64,000 nt of DNA, taken from contig CALXHQ010000001.1 of assembly GCA_944388145.1 (NCBI GenBank), forward strand, positions 310,001 to 374,000, read 5' to 3'. The notes under the pieces were generated by a model. It was not told where the DNA came from. It saw only the letters and a program-made list of their open reading frames with translations, and ran no database searches. Of the stretch, positions 7,459 to 15,649 are shown one piece after another. The stretch is from an uncultured Gemmiger sp. (GTDB taxonomy: Bacteria; Bacillota; Clostridia; Oscillospirales; Ruminococcaceae). Positions within the stretch are counted from its first letter, which is position 1; every line of letters starts with the position of its first letter. Made by a program: the position numbers and the translations under genes.

Positions 7459-9354
7459 TCACTGTTCAATCCCCAGCTTTTTGATCTTGCGCCACAGGGT
7501 GGTGGTGCTGATGCCCAGTTCCTGTGCTGTCAGCGCGCGGTTGCCATCGTTGCGGGCCAGCGCCTGGGCGATGCGCTGGGCCTCGCGGCTTTGGTTAGAG
7601 GGAAGCCGGGTCTCCTCGACCGGATCCCGGGCGGGGAACATCTGCTGCCACAGATGGCGGATAGCGCTTTCGTCAATGCTGCGATGCGTGGCAGTGAGCA
7701 CCAGCCGTTCCATAAAGCTGTTGACCTGAATGATGTTGCCCGGCCAGTCATAGCTTTGCAGCAGCTGCATACCGCCGCTGGTGATGACATGGTAGCGGTG
7801 GAAAGTCTCACAGGTCTCCTCAAACGTCTTTTTCAGGATGTCTGCCAGGTCCTCCGGGCGCTTTTTCAGCGGCGGCAGGTCGATGCGCAGGCCGGCCAGC
7901 AGATAATACAGGTCCGAGCGGAACCGCCCTTCACAGGCAAGATCCCAAAGATCCACCTCGCTGGTGGCGATCAGGCGGGTATTCACATGGATGGGCCGTT
8001 CCAGATTGCGCTGGATCACCCGGCGATACCGCACCGCCTGGTAAATATTGGACTGCACCGTGTAGGACAGCTTGTCAATCTCCTGCAGCATCAGGGTGCC
8101 GTTTTCTGCTATGCCAAAAACGCCCAGGTCCACCTCCCCGTCCTTGTTCTTGTAGCCGGTGCCAAACAGCGTGGTCATCTGCTCATCCGGTTCCATGGTG
8201 GCACAGTTGAGCTGCACCAGCGGGCCGGTGGCGTTGGCACTGTTGTTGTGGATGCACTGGGCCAGCAGGCGGATCTCCGACCCCTGTGGCCCGGAAAGCA
8301 GAATGGGGCCTTCCGACTGGCTGAACAGACGGGCCTCATCCACCGCGCGGGACATGAGCGGCGAGCGGTGATGCACGTTGTCGAAGGTGCGCTGAGCCAG
8401 ATTGCCCGAAAGCATCTGCCCGTCCTCCACCGCCGGGTCCAACTGGATGGTGCGGTGCACCTTGTGGCAGGAAAGGATCGCCCCCTCCATCTTGCCGTTT
8501 TCCAGCCGGATGGGAGCCAGAATGGCCACCATAGCCTGATAGTGAATGTGCAGGAAGGTGGAATAACTGCTGCCGCCCTGCAGCACGGTCTCGATCACCT
8601 CCGGTTCCAGGCCGGGGATCACCTCCTGCAGGGGCCGCCCTTTGAGGGACTCCAGGGTGGCACCCAGGTCCTTGAGCATGATCTCGTTGCAATTGACCAC
8701 CTTGCCCGCGCGGTTGACCTGAATGTAACCGTTTGTGGTGTTGTTGAGCAGGGCATCGATCTGCGCGTTGGCGCGCTGGTTCATCTCATCCGCCTGCAGG
8801 ACCGTCTCTGCGTTCTGGATGGCATCCTGGAAGGAATCGTCGCTGAAATCCAAAAACAGGCAGGCGGCACCGGCCTGCCGGGCCATCTCGACCGTCTTGT
8901 CGCCGCCGATGATCACATCCGGGTTGCTGCTCAGTGCCTCCCGGTTGACCTTGGCATACTCCTCCTCGGTGCGGTAGACGAAAATTTGCAGGTCCACGTT
9001 GAACAGCAGATTGCAGCAGCTGGTGTCACAGAGCATATCGTTGACCACAACCATTGCGACACGGGGCCTGGGGTTCTGGGTGAGCTGGTGCGCTTTGCGC
9101 AGAAGCAGGCCAATCCCCTGGGCGGTGAGGCGCACGCTGACCACCGGCACATTGAAATGCTCCCGGATGCGCAATGCCTGCAGACCGCGGGCGATCAGCA
9201 CAGCGGCTCCCCGGCCGATGGAGGCCCGGGCTTCCTCCACCGCGTGTTCGGTGGCGATGCAGCGGATCTCGGTGACGGAGTCATGTCCGCGGGCCTGTTC
9301 CCGGGCCTGCCGGACCAGTTCCTCCCTGGGGAGCAGCATGGCAATATGGTTCAT
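7459..9354 (-). CDS. PrpR-type transcriptional regulator with degenerate sigma-54 AAA+ domain
   Basis: The protein has 631 residues from the ATG at 9354 (GGGGAAGG upstream). Domains: PrpR_N-like ligand sensor (~1-185), PAS (~195-305), sigma-54-interaction AAA+ domain (~325-555) and a Fis-type helix-turn-helix (~590-630, ending TTTLWRKIKKLGI). The AAA+ domain is recognisable (GRFRSDLYYLL, LPPLKKRPEDL, YDWPGNIIQV) but key positions are lost. Walker A reads LLSGPQGSEI (354-361) with no GK. Walker B reads GTLMLQEID, with Q instead of D at 424. The GAFTGA loop is absent around 398-414. It therefore probably cannot hydrolyse ATP or remodel sigma-54 holoenzyme. It likely controls the flanking hexarate genes at sigma-70 promoters in response to a sugar acid; the ligand is inference. 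Confidence 0.88.
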   Translation of the reverse strand: MNHIAMLLPREELVRQAREQARGHDSVTEIRCIATEHAVEEARASIGRGAAVLIARGLQALRIREHFNVPVVSVRLTAQGIGLLLRKAHQLTQNPRPRVAMVVVNDMLCDTSCCNLLFNVDLQIFVYRTEEEYAKVNREALSSNPDVIIGGDKTVEMARQAGAACLFLDFSDDSFQDAIQNAETVLQADEMNQRANAQIDALLNNTTNGYIQVNRAGKVVNCNEIMLKDLGATLESLKGRPLQEVIPGLEPEVIETVLQGGSSYSTFLHIHYQAMVAILAPIRLENGKMEGAILSCHKVHRTIQLDPAVEDGQMLSGNLAQRTFDNVHHRSPLMSRAVDEARLFSQSEGPILLSGPQGSEIRLLAQCIHNNSANATGPLVQLNCATMEPDEQMTTLFGTGYKNKDGEVDLGVFGIAENGTLMLQEIDKLSYTVQSNIYQAVRYRRVIQRNLERPIHVNTRLIATSEVDLWDLACEGRFRSDLYYLLAGLRIDLPPLKKRPEDLADILKKTFEETCETFHRYHVITSGGMQLLQSYDWPGNIIQVNSFMERLVLTATHRSIDESAIRHLWQQMFPARDPVEETRLPSNQSREAQRIAQALARNDGNRALTAQELGISTTTLWRKIKKLGIEQ

Positions 9355-9567
9355 GAACCTTCCCCTTTCTGATGCGGTGCGCGGGGCATCCGTTCCCCGC
9401 CACACTGTGAAGTTGCTTTGTGATGCTATCGTCGTGAAATTATTTTACCAAAAGCGTAATCAAAAATCCATGAGCGGACACAAATACGCCCCCCAAAGCG
9501 GAGGACTCCTGCTTTGAAGGGCGGTACTGTTCCCGGCAAACGGTACCTGCCTCGGCCGGGGCGGGGC

Positions 9568-10896
9568 TCAGCGCACCATGCAGGGGCGCTTGGGATCAAA
9601 CTTCCAGCCGGGGATCAGGTACTGCATACCCTTGGCGTCATCACGGGCGCCCAGGCAGTTGTCAACATACAGCTTGTGAGCCTTCATGACCTGGTCGCGG
9701 TCGACCTCAATACCAAGGCCGGGCTTGTCGGGCAGGTCGATGCAGCCGTCCACAATCTGCAGAGGTTCCTTGGTCAGGCGCTCGACGCCCTCCTGCCAGA
9801 TCCAGTGGGTATCAATACCGTTCATGCGGCCGGGCACAGCGGCGGCAGTCTGAACCATCATGGCCAGGCTGATGTCAAAGTGGTTGTTGGAATGGCAGCC
9901 CCACATCAGGCCGAAGTCGTTGCACATCTGCCCCACACGGACCGAGCCGTTCATGGTCCAGAAATGGGGGTCGGCCAGAGGGATGTCCACACTGTTCAGG
10001 GCAATGCAGTGGGCCATCTGGCGCCAGTCGGTATCGATCATGTTGGTGGCAGTGGGCATACCGGTGGCACGGCGGAACTCAGCCATGATTTCGCGGCCGG
10101 AGAAGCCGTCCTCCGCACCGCAGGGATCCTCGCAGTAGGCCAGGACCTTTTTTAGTTCAGGGGCGATGGCCAGTGCCTGTTTCAGGCTCCAGCAGCCATT
10201 GGGGTCCAGGTCAACACGGGCCTCGGGGAAAGTCTCCTTGATGGCCTGAACCGCTTTCAGCTCCTCCTCGGGAGTAAGAACGCCGCCCTTGAGTTTGAAG
10301 TCCTCAAAGCCGTACTTCTTTTGGGCAGCCCTGGCCAGGGCAACAATGGCGTCGGGGGTCATTGCCTCCGCATGGCGCAGGCGATACCACTCGCAGTCGG
10401 CATCCGGCTCACTGTCATAAGGCAGGTCGGTTTTGGTGCGGTCGCCCACATAAAACAGGTAGCACAGAAAACGCACCCGGCTGCGCTGGACGCCGTCGCC
10501 CAGCAGAGCTGCGGCAGGCACCCCCAGATATTTGCCCAGCAGGTCCAGCAGCGGAGCCTCGATGGCGGTGACCACATGGACGCCGGTGCGCAGATCAAAA
10601 GTTTGCTGGCCGCGGACGTCGTCCTTGATGTTGGCAGTCAGCCAGTCGTTGACGGCCTTCAGGGTGTTTTTGTAGGCGCCGATGCTGGTGCCTTCCACCA
10701 GGTGCCTCACATCCTCCAGGGCCTTGGTGATCTTCTGACCGCCGGGAACCTCGCCCACGCCGGTGGCCCCGGTGGAGTCGGTGAGAATCACGATGTTGCG
10801 GGTGAAATAGGGAGCATGCGCACCGGACAGGTTCAGTTCCATACAGTCCTTGCCGGCAACAGGATAAACCTCCATCTTGGTAACAACAGGTGTCAT
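9568..10896 (-). CDS. gudD: Glucarate dehydratase
   Basis: A 442-residue enolase-superfamily enzyme from the ATG at 10896 (AGGAAG upstream; a longer in-frame extension has no ribosome site). The catalytic set of E. coli GudD is conserved at a constant offset of four residues: K201-x-K203, D231, E262, N285, D309 and H335. It dehydrates D-glucarate (and L-idarate) to 5-keto-4-deoxyglucarate. The best-conserved stretches are [18 protein letters not shown] and CHSNNHFD. It has its own promoter (10976-11004) in the gap behind the mannonate-dehydratase-like gene. It is the better GudD candidate of the two paralogues in the window. The 213-base gap downstream, before the regulator start, contains an imperfect hairpin near 9496-9517 but no clear terminator. 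Confidence 0.93.
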   Translation of the reverse strand: MTPVVTKMEVYPVAGKDCMELNLSGAHAPYFTRNIVILTDSTGATGVGEVPGGQKITKALEDVRHLVEGTSIGAYKNTLKAVNDWLTANIKDDVRGQQTFDLRTGVHVVTAIEAPLLDLLGKYLGVPAAALLGDGVQRSRVRFLCYLFYVGDRTKTDLPYDSEPDADCEWYRLRHAEAMTPDAIVALARAAQKKYGFEDFKLKGGVLTPEEELKAVQAIKETFPEARVDLDPNGCWSLKQALAIAPELKKVLAYCEDPCGAEDGFSGREIMAEFRRATGMPTATNMIDTDWRQMAHCIALNSVDIPLADPHFWTMNGSVRVGQMCNDFGLMWGCHSNNHFDISLAMMVQTAAAVPGRMNGIDTHWIWQEGVERLTKEPLQIVDGCIDLPDKPGLGIEVDRDQVMKAHKLYVDNCLGARDDAKGMQYLIPGWKFDPKRPCMVR

Positions 10897-10975
10897 TGGC
10901 CAATCTTCCTTTCTCTCATTTGCTGGACCGGGCGGCGCCGATGGCAGCCCGGTCGCTCCAATGTTCTTATCTGCA

Positions 10976-11004
10976 ATCATAGCAGCAAGGCCGCCCCCCG
11001 GCAA
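10976..11004 (-). promoter_or_regulatory. Sigma-70-type promoter of gudD
   Basis: On the minus strand TTGCCG (10999-11004) is followed by exactly 17 bases and TATGAT (10976-10981). The arrangement is nearly identical to the transporter promoter at 15405-15433. Confidence 0.65.
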
Positions 11005-11022
11005 TCGACAAAAATCACCAAA
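11002..11022 (-). promoter_or_regulatory. Shared operator-like box (TTTGG-N12-ATTG) at the gudD promoter
   Basis: Minus strand TTTGG-N12-ATTG, whose inner part reads TTTTTGTCG. The right half (TTTGTCGATTG) is identical to the box at 15431-15451. It lies directly upstream of and partly over the -35 hexamer, where an activator could touch RNA polymerase. Confidence 0.55.
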
Positions 11023-11079
11023 GGGAGCGGCCCACGTTGTAATGTTTCAACGAGATTGCAGTTTTATTGCATTCTCATT

Positions 11080-12075
11080 TCATTTTTGTTGCACTTGGTC
11101 GTGAGGTTGATGGAGTTCCTCCTCGGCTGACCAGAGCAACCCCTTCAGGAAACCGGTGGGGTAAGCGAAGGCCCCCAGCATGCCGCCCATGGAGGGATGC
11201 CCAGCAAAGGCATGGTCGATGGAGAAATACCCCTGAAACCCGCAGCGGACAAACTGTTTCATGATAGCATACATATTGGCATAGCCGTCCTCACAAAGAG
11301 TCTCCTCAAAGCGGGGCAGTTTGGAGGAAACATTGCGGAAATGCACCACCAGAATTTTGTCCGCCTGGCAGTACCGGCGAATATCCTCCATCAGATCGCC
11401 AAAGCGGTCGCCGCCCTCCAGCCAACAGCCCACACAGAGCTTCATGCCCAGTGCTGAGCTCTGGTTTGCCAGAGCAAAGGCACGGTCATAGTCGGCGCTG
11501 CGGTAGATCAGACTGGCAACTCCACCCAGGCTGGGCACCGGCGGATCGTTAGGATGCAAGGCCATACGGACGCCGCAGGACTCACAGACGGGAAGCATTC
11601 TTTCAAGAAAATAGAGGAAGGTGTCCCACATTTCTTCCGATGGATAGACCCTGTCATTGGCGATGGGGCGGCTCTCGATCTCCTCCAAATCGGCATAGGC
11701 GGAAACGCCTCCCCGCGTGTGAGGACAGGCTGCCCGCCCGGTACGAAAAATGCCGTTGGGCTGCCATGCCACCGAGACAATCTTGACCCCCAGCCGGGCG
11801 GAAAGGCGGACAAAGTCCTGAAACTGTTGGATCTGCTCATCCCGGTCCGCGCGGCCGAGAATGATGGAAGGATTCTTTTGCAGGGGCGGGCAAGCCAAAT
11901 CGGATATTTCCAGATCAAAGTGAGCCAGACGTTCCTGCTCCCGGGCGAGGGTTTCGTAAGTAGTGTCGGCAGGCATGACGTTCAGGTTCAGGTAACGTAC
12001 ACCCATCTCGCGGATGAACGCCAATTCCTCATCGGTATGGCCGATACGGGCCGGGACCTGTACTTTGGCAGGCAC
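11080..12075 (-). CDS. Mannonate dehydratase-like (UxuA family) TIM-barrel protein
   Basis: The protein has 331 residues from a GTG at 12075, chosen because AGGAGG sits 8 bases upstream; the earlier ATG has none. The UxuA family is shown by MALHPNDPPVPSLGGVA, LCVGCW, VVHFRNV and the EDGYANMYAIMK segment followed by SIDHAF. The putative metal ligands (His, Cys, His, Asp) are present. It is shorter than typical UxuA (about 360-394), and the usual HPDDPP reads HPNDPP, so activity on D-mannonate should not be assumed. UxuA makes 2-keto-3-deoxygluconate in hexuronate breakdown. In this island it may act on a related sugar acid. It lies 129 bases after the second MBL-fold gene. Confidence 0.75.
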   Translation of the reverse strand: MPAKVQVPARIGHTDEELAFIREMGVRYLNLNVMPADTTYETLAREQERLAHFDLEISDLACPPLQKNPSIILGRADRDEQIQQFQDFVRLSARLGVKIVSVAWQPNGIFRTGRAACPHTRGGVSAYADLEEIESRPIANDRVYPSEEMWDTFLYFLERMLPVCESCGVRMALHPNDPPVPSLGGVASLIYRSADYDRAFALANQSSALGMKLCVGCWLEGGDRFGDLMEDIRRYCQADKILVVHFRNVSSKLPRFEETLCEDGYANMYAIMKQFVRCGFQGYFSIDHAFAGHPSMGGMLGAFAYPTGFLKGLLWSAEEELHQPHDQVQQK

Positions 12076-12110
12076 AGTGTTTTCCTCCTTTCGGATGGGC
12101 ACAAACTGCA

Positions 12111-12162
12111 GAGGAGGGGCTGCGCAGTCCGGGCAGATAACACCAGACAGCGGCCCCTCCTC
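12111..12162. other. Intercistronic hairpin between MBL-fold and UxuA-like genes
   Basis: GAGGAGGGGC (12111-12120) pairs with GCCCCTCCTC (12153-12162) across a 32-base loop. There is no T-tract on the minus (operon) strand, so a transcript-processing or stability element is more likely than termination. Confidence 0.45.
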
Positions 12163-12204
12163 TTTTGGGCTTAAACCTTCTGCTCAGGACGCGTCAGAAT
12201 GTCC

Positions 12205-13056
12205 TTACTTTGCTTCGGGATAAATGTCGGGATACATCTTCTTGACAGCATCGGCGCGGTTACGCAACACATCGCCCCAAACATAGTCACCAATCCAAAC
12301 ACGGTAGTCCGAACGGTCGGCAGGGATGTTGGGCTTCACATTGCCCTGGTTCAAGTGGCTGGGCAGGCAGATGTCGATCTTCCAGTCAGCCAGTTCCAGG
12401 CAGTCGCGGATGAAAATGTGAGGCAGTTCGGTGGACAGATTGTTGTCGTGCAGGAATTCGGGCGACATCATGCCAATGCCGATGCCGCCGTGCATTGCAC
12501 AGTGGAAAACCTCGCCGGTCTCATCATCCTTGTCATCAAAATAGAAGGAGGTAGCGCCAGGGGTGTGGCCGGGGGTCAGGCGGGTGTGCACCGAAAAGCG
12601 GCCCAGGTCAATGGTCTTGCTGTCATCGTAGAAATGATCAACGCGGTAATCCACCATAGGCAGCGGATCTGTCAGGTCCTTGTGCAGCTGATGCTGCTCT
12701 TCATCGATGGAGGAGAGGTAGACCTCGGCACCGGTCATTTCTTGTAAATAGCGGGCACCGTTCACATGATCCCAGTGCCAGTGGCTGAGCAGAATTTTTT
12801 TGATATCACGGGGATTGTAGCCAATGCGGTAGATGCCGTCCAGCAGCAGGTAGAAGGAGGCGCGGTAGCCGGTATCAATCAGCATCAGACCTTCCTCACC
12901 GCAATCCAGCAGGTAGGCACAGACGTCATCCTGGCCGCCCACTTGCCACACATGTGGAGCAGCGCGATAGGGTGCCACCGCATACTTCCAGGGATGCTCC
13001 AGATCATCACCGCAGCGGGGATGTTCAACCGGGGCGTAATACAGTTTCTTTTCCAT
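12205..13056 (-). CDS. Metallo-beta-lactamase-fold hydrolase (tandem copy 2)
   Basis: The protein has 283 residues from the ATG at 13056 and closely resembles the next gene upstream (13061-13909). The zinc motif H-x-H-x-D-H is seen in LLSHWHWDHVNG, with later His ligands in TPGHTPGA and LPSHLN. Where many MBL hydrolases carry a bridging Asp (xGD), this protein reads AMHGGIG. Superfamily members include lactonases, thioesterases and glyoxalases. In a glucarate/galactarate operon, opening of sugar-acid lactones is an attractive but unproven role. It starts 4 bases after the paralogue's stop, so translation is probably coupled. Confidence 0.8.
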   Translation of the reverse strand: MEKKLYYAPVEHPRCGDDLEHPWKYAVAPYRAAPHVWQVGGQDDVCAYLLDCGEEGLMLIDTGYRASFYLLLDGIYRIGYNPRDIKKILLSHWHWDHVNGARYLQEMTGAEVYLSSIDEEQHQLHKDLTDPLPMVDYRVDHFYDDSKTIDLGRFSVHTRLTPGHTPGATSFYFDDKDDETGEVFHCAMHGGIGIGMMSPEFLHDNNLSTELPHIFIRDCLELADWKIDICLPSHLNQGNVKPNIPADRSDYRVWIGDYVWGDVLRNRADAVKKMYPDIYPEAK

Positions 13057-13060
13057 AGTG

Positions 13061-13909
13061 TTATTCCTTTCCGGCATAATGTTCAGGATAATATCCTTTG
13101 ACGACCTCGGCGCGGCCGAGCATCGTCTCTTTCCATGCATAGTCTGCCACCCAGACGCTGTAATCGTTGCGGTCAACAGGAATATTGGGCAGCACATTCC
13201 CCATGTTCAGGTGGCTGGGCAGCATGATGTCCACCTTCCAATCAGCAATTTCGATGGTTTCATCCACAAAGTGATAGGCGATCTGCTTTGTAAGGCTCCA
13301 CTCTTCCAGATTTTCGGGACGCATCATCGGCACGCCGATGCCGCCGTGCATAGCACAGGTGTAGGTTTTGCCGCTCTTGTCATCAGTATCATCAAAGCGG
13401 AACACCATGGCGCCGGGGGTGTGGCCGGGGGCCAGCTTGGTCTCAATGGTGAAGCGCCCCAGCTTAACCGGGATGTTGTCATCGTAGAAATTGGTAACGG
13501 TGTAATCGATCATCGGCATATGATCTGTGCGGTCCTTGTGCATCTGATGCATGACTTCGTCCTCTTTGGACAGCCAGATCTCACACCCGGACATCTCCGC
13601 CAGATAACGGGCACCGTTCACGTGATCCCAATGCCAGTGGCTGAGCAGAATCTTTTTGATATTGCGCGGGTCGTACCCCAGGCTCCAGATCTGATCCAGC
13701 ATCAGATAAAAGGAGGATGCATAACCGGTATCGATCAAAATTAAACCCTCGCCGCTATCCAGCAGGTAGGCACAGACATCGTCCTGGCCGCCCACTTGCC
13801 ATACATGCGGGGCAACACGGTAGGCAGCCACCGCATATTTCCAAGGGTGTTGGATGTCATCGCCAAAGCGGGGATGATTGACCGGCGCATAATAAATCTT
13901 TTTTTCCAT
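13061..13909 (-). CDS. Metallo-beta-lactamase-fold hydrolase (tandem copy 1)
   Basis: The protein has 282 residues, beginning MEKKIYYAPVNHPRFGDD, and aligns with copy 2 almost end to end. It shares the WQVGGQDDVCAYLLD, SHWHWDHVNGARYL, APGHTPGA, CAMHGGIG and LPSHLN blocks. It is cytosolic, with no signal peptide. The tandem arrangement and strong conservation point to a duplication, perhaps with divergence in substrate. It is the second gene of the transporter-led transcript, 129 bases after the transporter stop. Function beyond metal-dependent hydrolase is not determinable from sequence. Confidence 0.8.
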   Translation of the reverse strand: MEKKIYYAPVNHPRFGDDIQHPWKYAVAAYRVAPHVWQVGGQDDVCAYLLDSGEGLILIDTGYASSFYLMLDQIWSLGYDPRNIKKILLSHWHWDHVNGARYLAEMSGCEIWLSKEDEVMHQMHKDRTDHMPMIDYTVTNFYDDNIPVKLGRFTIETKLAPGHTPGAMVFRFDDTDDKSGKTYTCAMHGGIGVPMMRPENLEEWSLTKQIAYHFVDETIEIADWKVDIMLPSHLNMGNVLPNIPVDRNDYSVWVADYAWKETMLGRAEVVKGYYPEHYAGKE

Positions 13910-13941
13910 TGTGTAAAGGGACCTCCATCAGAATACCTCTA

Positions 13942-13991
13942 ACGCCCCCGGCGGAACACCGGGCAACTGCCCCGCATTCGGCCGGGGGCGT
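13942..13991. other. Intercistronic hairpin between transporter and MBL-fold genes
   Basis: ACGCCCCCGGC (13942-13952) pairs with GCCGGGGGCGT (13981-13991), an 11-bp perfect stem. No T-tract follows on the minus strand. Its placement resembles that of the hairpin at 12111-12162. Confidence 0.5.
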
Positions 13992-14038
13992 CGTGCAAGA
14001 GGTTTTACGCGCTGTGGATTTACAGCCGCCGTTTCATG

Positions 14039-15319
14039 TCAGTACATTGGGTAGAGCAGCGTTGCCGAGATTGCGCAGGTTACAATGGCGATAATGCAGT
14101 ATGGCAGCGTGAAGCGCAACACCTTTGCCGGGTTGTAGCCCGCAGAGGCGTAGGCAACGGCAGCCTCGCCGGAACCGGAGGGGAAGGCAATGGCAAAGTA
14201 GTTTGCTGTGCCGATGATCAGGATCAAGCCGCGGGGATCCCAGTGGCCGGCCATAGCCACGGAAGCGGCGATGGGAATCAGAACCGACTGGGTGCCCATG
14301 TTGGAGATGAAGGTGGTCATCACGACGGTAACAGCGGAGAAGATCAGCGCGATGATGAACGGCTGATCCACGTTGCCCAGCACGGACAGCAGGCCATTGC
14401 CGATCAGATCACCGGCACCGGAAGCGGACAGCGCATCGGCAACAGTCAGAACGCCAGCCAGCATCCAGGTCATGTCGGCAGTCATATGCTTGACCGTCTC
14501 AGGCACGCCCATGCAACCGGTGAAGATCAGTACCAGGACACCGGCAGCGGGAGCAATATACATCAGGTTGCCGGTCCAGGTGTTGAGCAGCATGATGGCC
14601 ATGACGGCAATGAACACAACGTAAACGATGATCTGTTTGTTCTTGGGCAGCAGGTCGGCGGCAGTACGCTTTTTCAGCTTGCTCTCGTCGACGGCAGTGT
14701 CGTCCTTGGGCATCAGCTTCCAGCAGAAGATGCAGTAGATAGTCAGGCAGACAGCAGGGATAATGGCAAAGATGAAGGGATCCAACATCTTAATTTGGTA
14801 GGCCGGATCGGTGATCATATCGCCGGCCATGGCGTTCAGCTGAGCAAAAGTGGTGGCACCCAGGCCGATGGGGGTACGGAACTTCCAGGCAACCATAACC
14901 CCCAGAAGAGGCAACATAATGCGTTTGGCAGTGACATTGCCGGTGTGGCTCAGAGTGTTCAGGAAAACGATCAGGATTGCGATACAGGCGGTGGTGGGGA
15001 TGAACTGCGCCATAACAATGCCAACAGCATAGAAGGCGAGGATCAGGCCCATACCACTTTTACCTTTCAGGCGATCCAAAAACTTGCTGATGTAATCCAC
15101 CAGGCTGGTCTTGGTGATGGCCTGGCTTAACGCCAGCATGGGAGCGATCAGGATGACGATTTTATTGGCAAAACCACTGAATGCAGTCTCGACATCCACA
15201 ACGCCGGTTGCCGCCAGCAGCACGCAGCAGGTCATCGTCGTTACGCCGAACGGGACCTTGTTAATGATGAACATTACCATCATAAAGGCGGTAATGGCCA
15301 ATACGATATACATATCCAT
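14039..15319 (-). CDS. SLC13/DASS-type anion (probable sugar-acid/dicarboxylate) transporter
   Basis: The protein has 426 residues from the ATG at 15319 (AGGAGG nearby; another ATG two codons on is possible). It is almost entirely hydrophobic, with about ten to twelve membrane helices in two repeats. Typical SLC13/ArsB-NhaD-like re-entrant segments are FIPTTACIAILI with the following PLLG, and the C-terminal FISNMGTQSVLIPIA. A tail segment reads ANYFAIAFPSGSGEAAVAYASAGY. It is the promoter-proximal gene of the minus-strand hexarate island, so uptake of galactarate/glucarate or a related dicarboxylate across the cytoplasmic membrane is the likely job. The exact substrate and coupling ion cannot be read from sequence. 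Confidence 0.8.
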   Translation of the reverse strand: MDMYIVLAITAFMMVMFIINKVPFGVTTMTCCVLLAATGVVDVETAFSGFANKIVILIAPMLALSQAITKTSLVDYISKFLDRLKGKSGMGLILAFYAVGIVMAQFIPTTACIAILIVFLNTLSHTGNVTAKRIMLPLLGVMVAWKFRTPIGLGATTFAQLNAMAGDMITDPAYQIKMLDPFIFAIIPAVCLTIYCIFCWKLMPKDDTAVDESKLKKRTAADLLPKNKQIIVYVVFIAVMAIMLLNTWTGNLMYIAPAAGVLVLIFTGCMGVPETVKHMTADMTWMLAGVLTVADALSASGAGDLIGNGLLSVLGNVDQPFIIALIFSAVTVVMTTFISNMGTQSVLIPIAASVAMAGHWDPRGLILIIGTANYFAIAFPSGSGEAAVAYASAGYNPAKVLRFTLPYCIIAIVTCAISATLLYPMY

Positions 15320-15404
15320 GTTTTGAAATTCCTCCTGTTTCGGATGCAGATTCTCAGGATTAAGCCCAACCAACCGTGGCCACAGTTGTTTGTTTGGTAG
15401 CTTC

Positions 15405-15433
15405 ATCATAACAGTATGGTTCAGTGTCAACAA
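15405..15433 (-). promoter_or_regulatory. Sigma-70-type promoter of the transporter-led hexarate operon
   Basis: On the minus strand TTGTTG (15428-15433), then 17 bases and TATGAT (15405-15410), preceded by an extended -10 TG (TGTTATGAT). The leader is roughly 80 bases. Spacing and flanking bases match the gudD promoter at 10976-11004. Confidence 0.65.
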
Positions 15434-15451
15434 TCGACAAATACAACCAAA
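15431..15451 (-). promoter_or_regulatory. Shared operator-like box (TTTGG-N12-ATTG) at the transporter promoter
   Basis: Minus strand TTTGG-N12-ATTG, with TTTGTCGATTG identical to the gudD box. Upstream of it (15452-15576) lies an A/T-rich stretch with GTTTCC and TTGCAA elements but no gene. Confidence 0.55.
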
Positions 15452-15576
15452 TGGCGGGCCTTCTCTTGTGGCATTTTAACGAATCTGCGTTTCCGTTCCA
15501 GATTCATTTCAAGCATATTGCAAAGTTTTTCATATCAGGAAGCATCTCAGGATCGCATTTCCCAGGACACAATCGT

Positions 15577-15620
15577 ATAAAAAACTGCGGGTGCAGTTTT
15601 GGGAAGTCTGCACCCGCAGT
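15577..15620 (-). terminator. Intrinsic terminator of the ArsB/NhaD-like permease gene
   Basis: A perfect 13-bp repeat, ACTGCGGGTGCAG (15584-15596) with CTGCACCCGCAGT (15608-15620), is followed on the minus strand by a six-T run. It separates the permease from the hexarate operon promoter. Confidence 0.88.
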
Positions 15621-15649
15621 GGTTGGTTCTGTCTTAAGTTACATGTTTT

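Noticed and set aside
4118-9372. Long plus-strand frames opposite glycerate kinase, garR and the regulator
   Set aside because: Antisense shadows without start signals; the minus-strand proteins are complete and in operon order.
9496-9517. Terminator between gudD and the regulator gene
   Set aside because: The stem has a bulge and a two-base loop and is followed by G residues, not T, on the minus strand.
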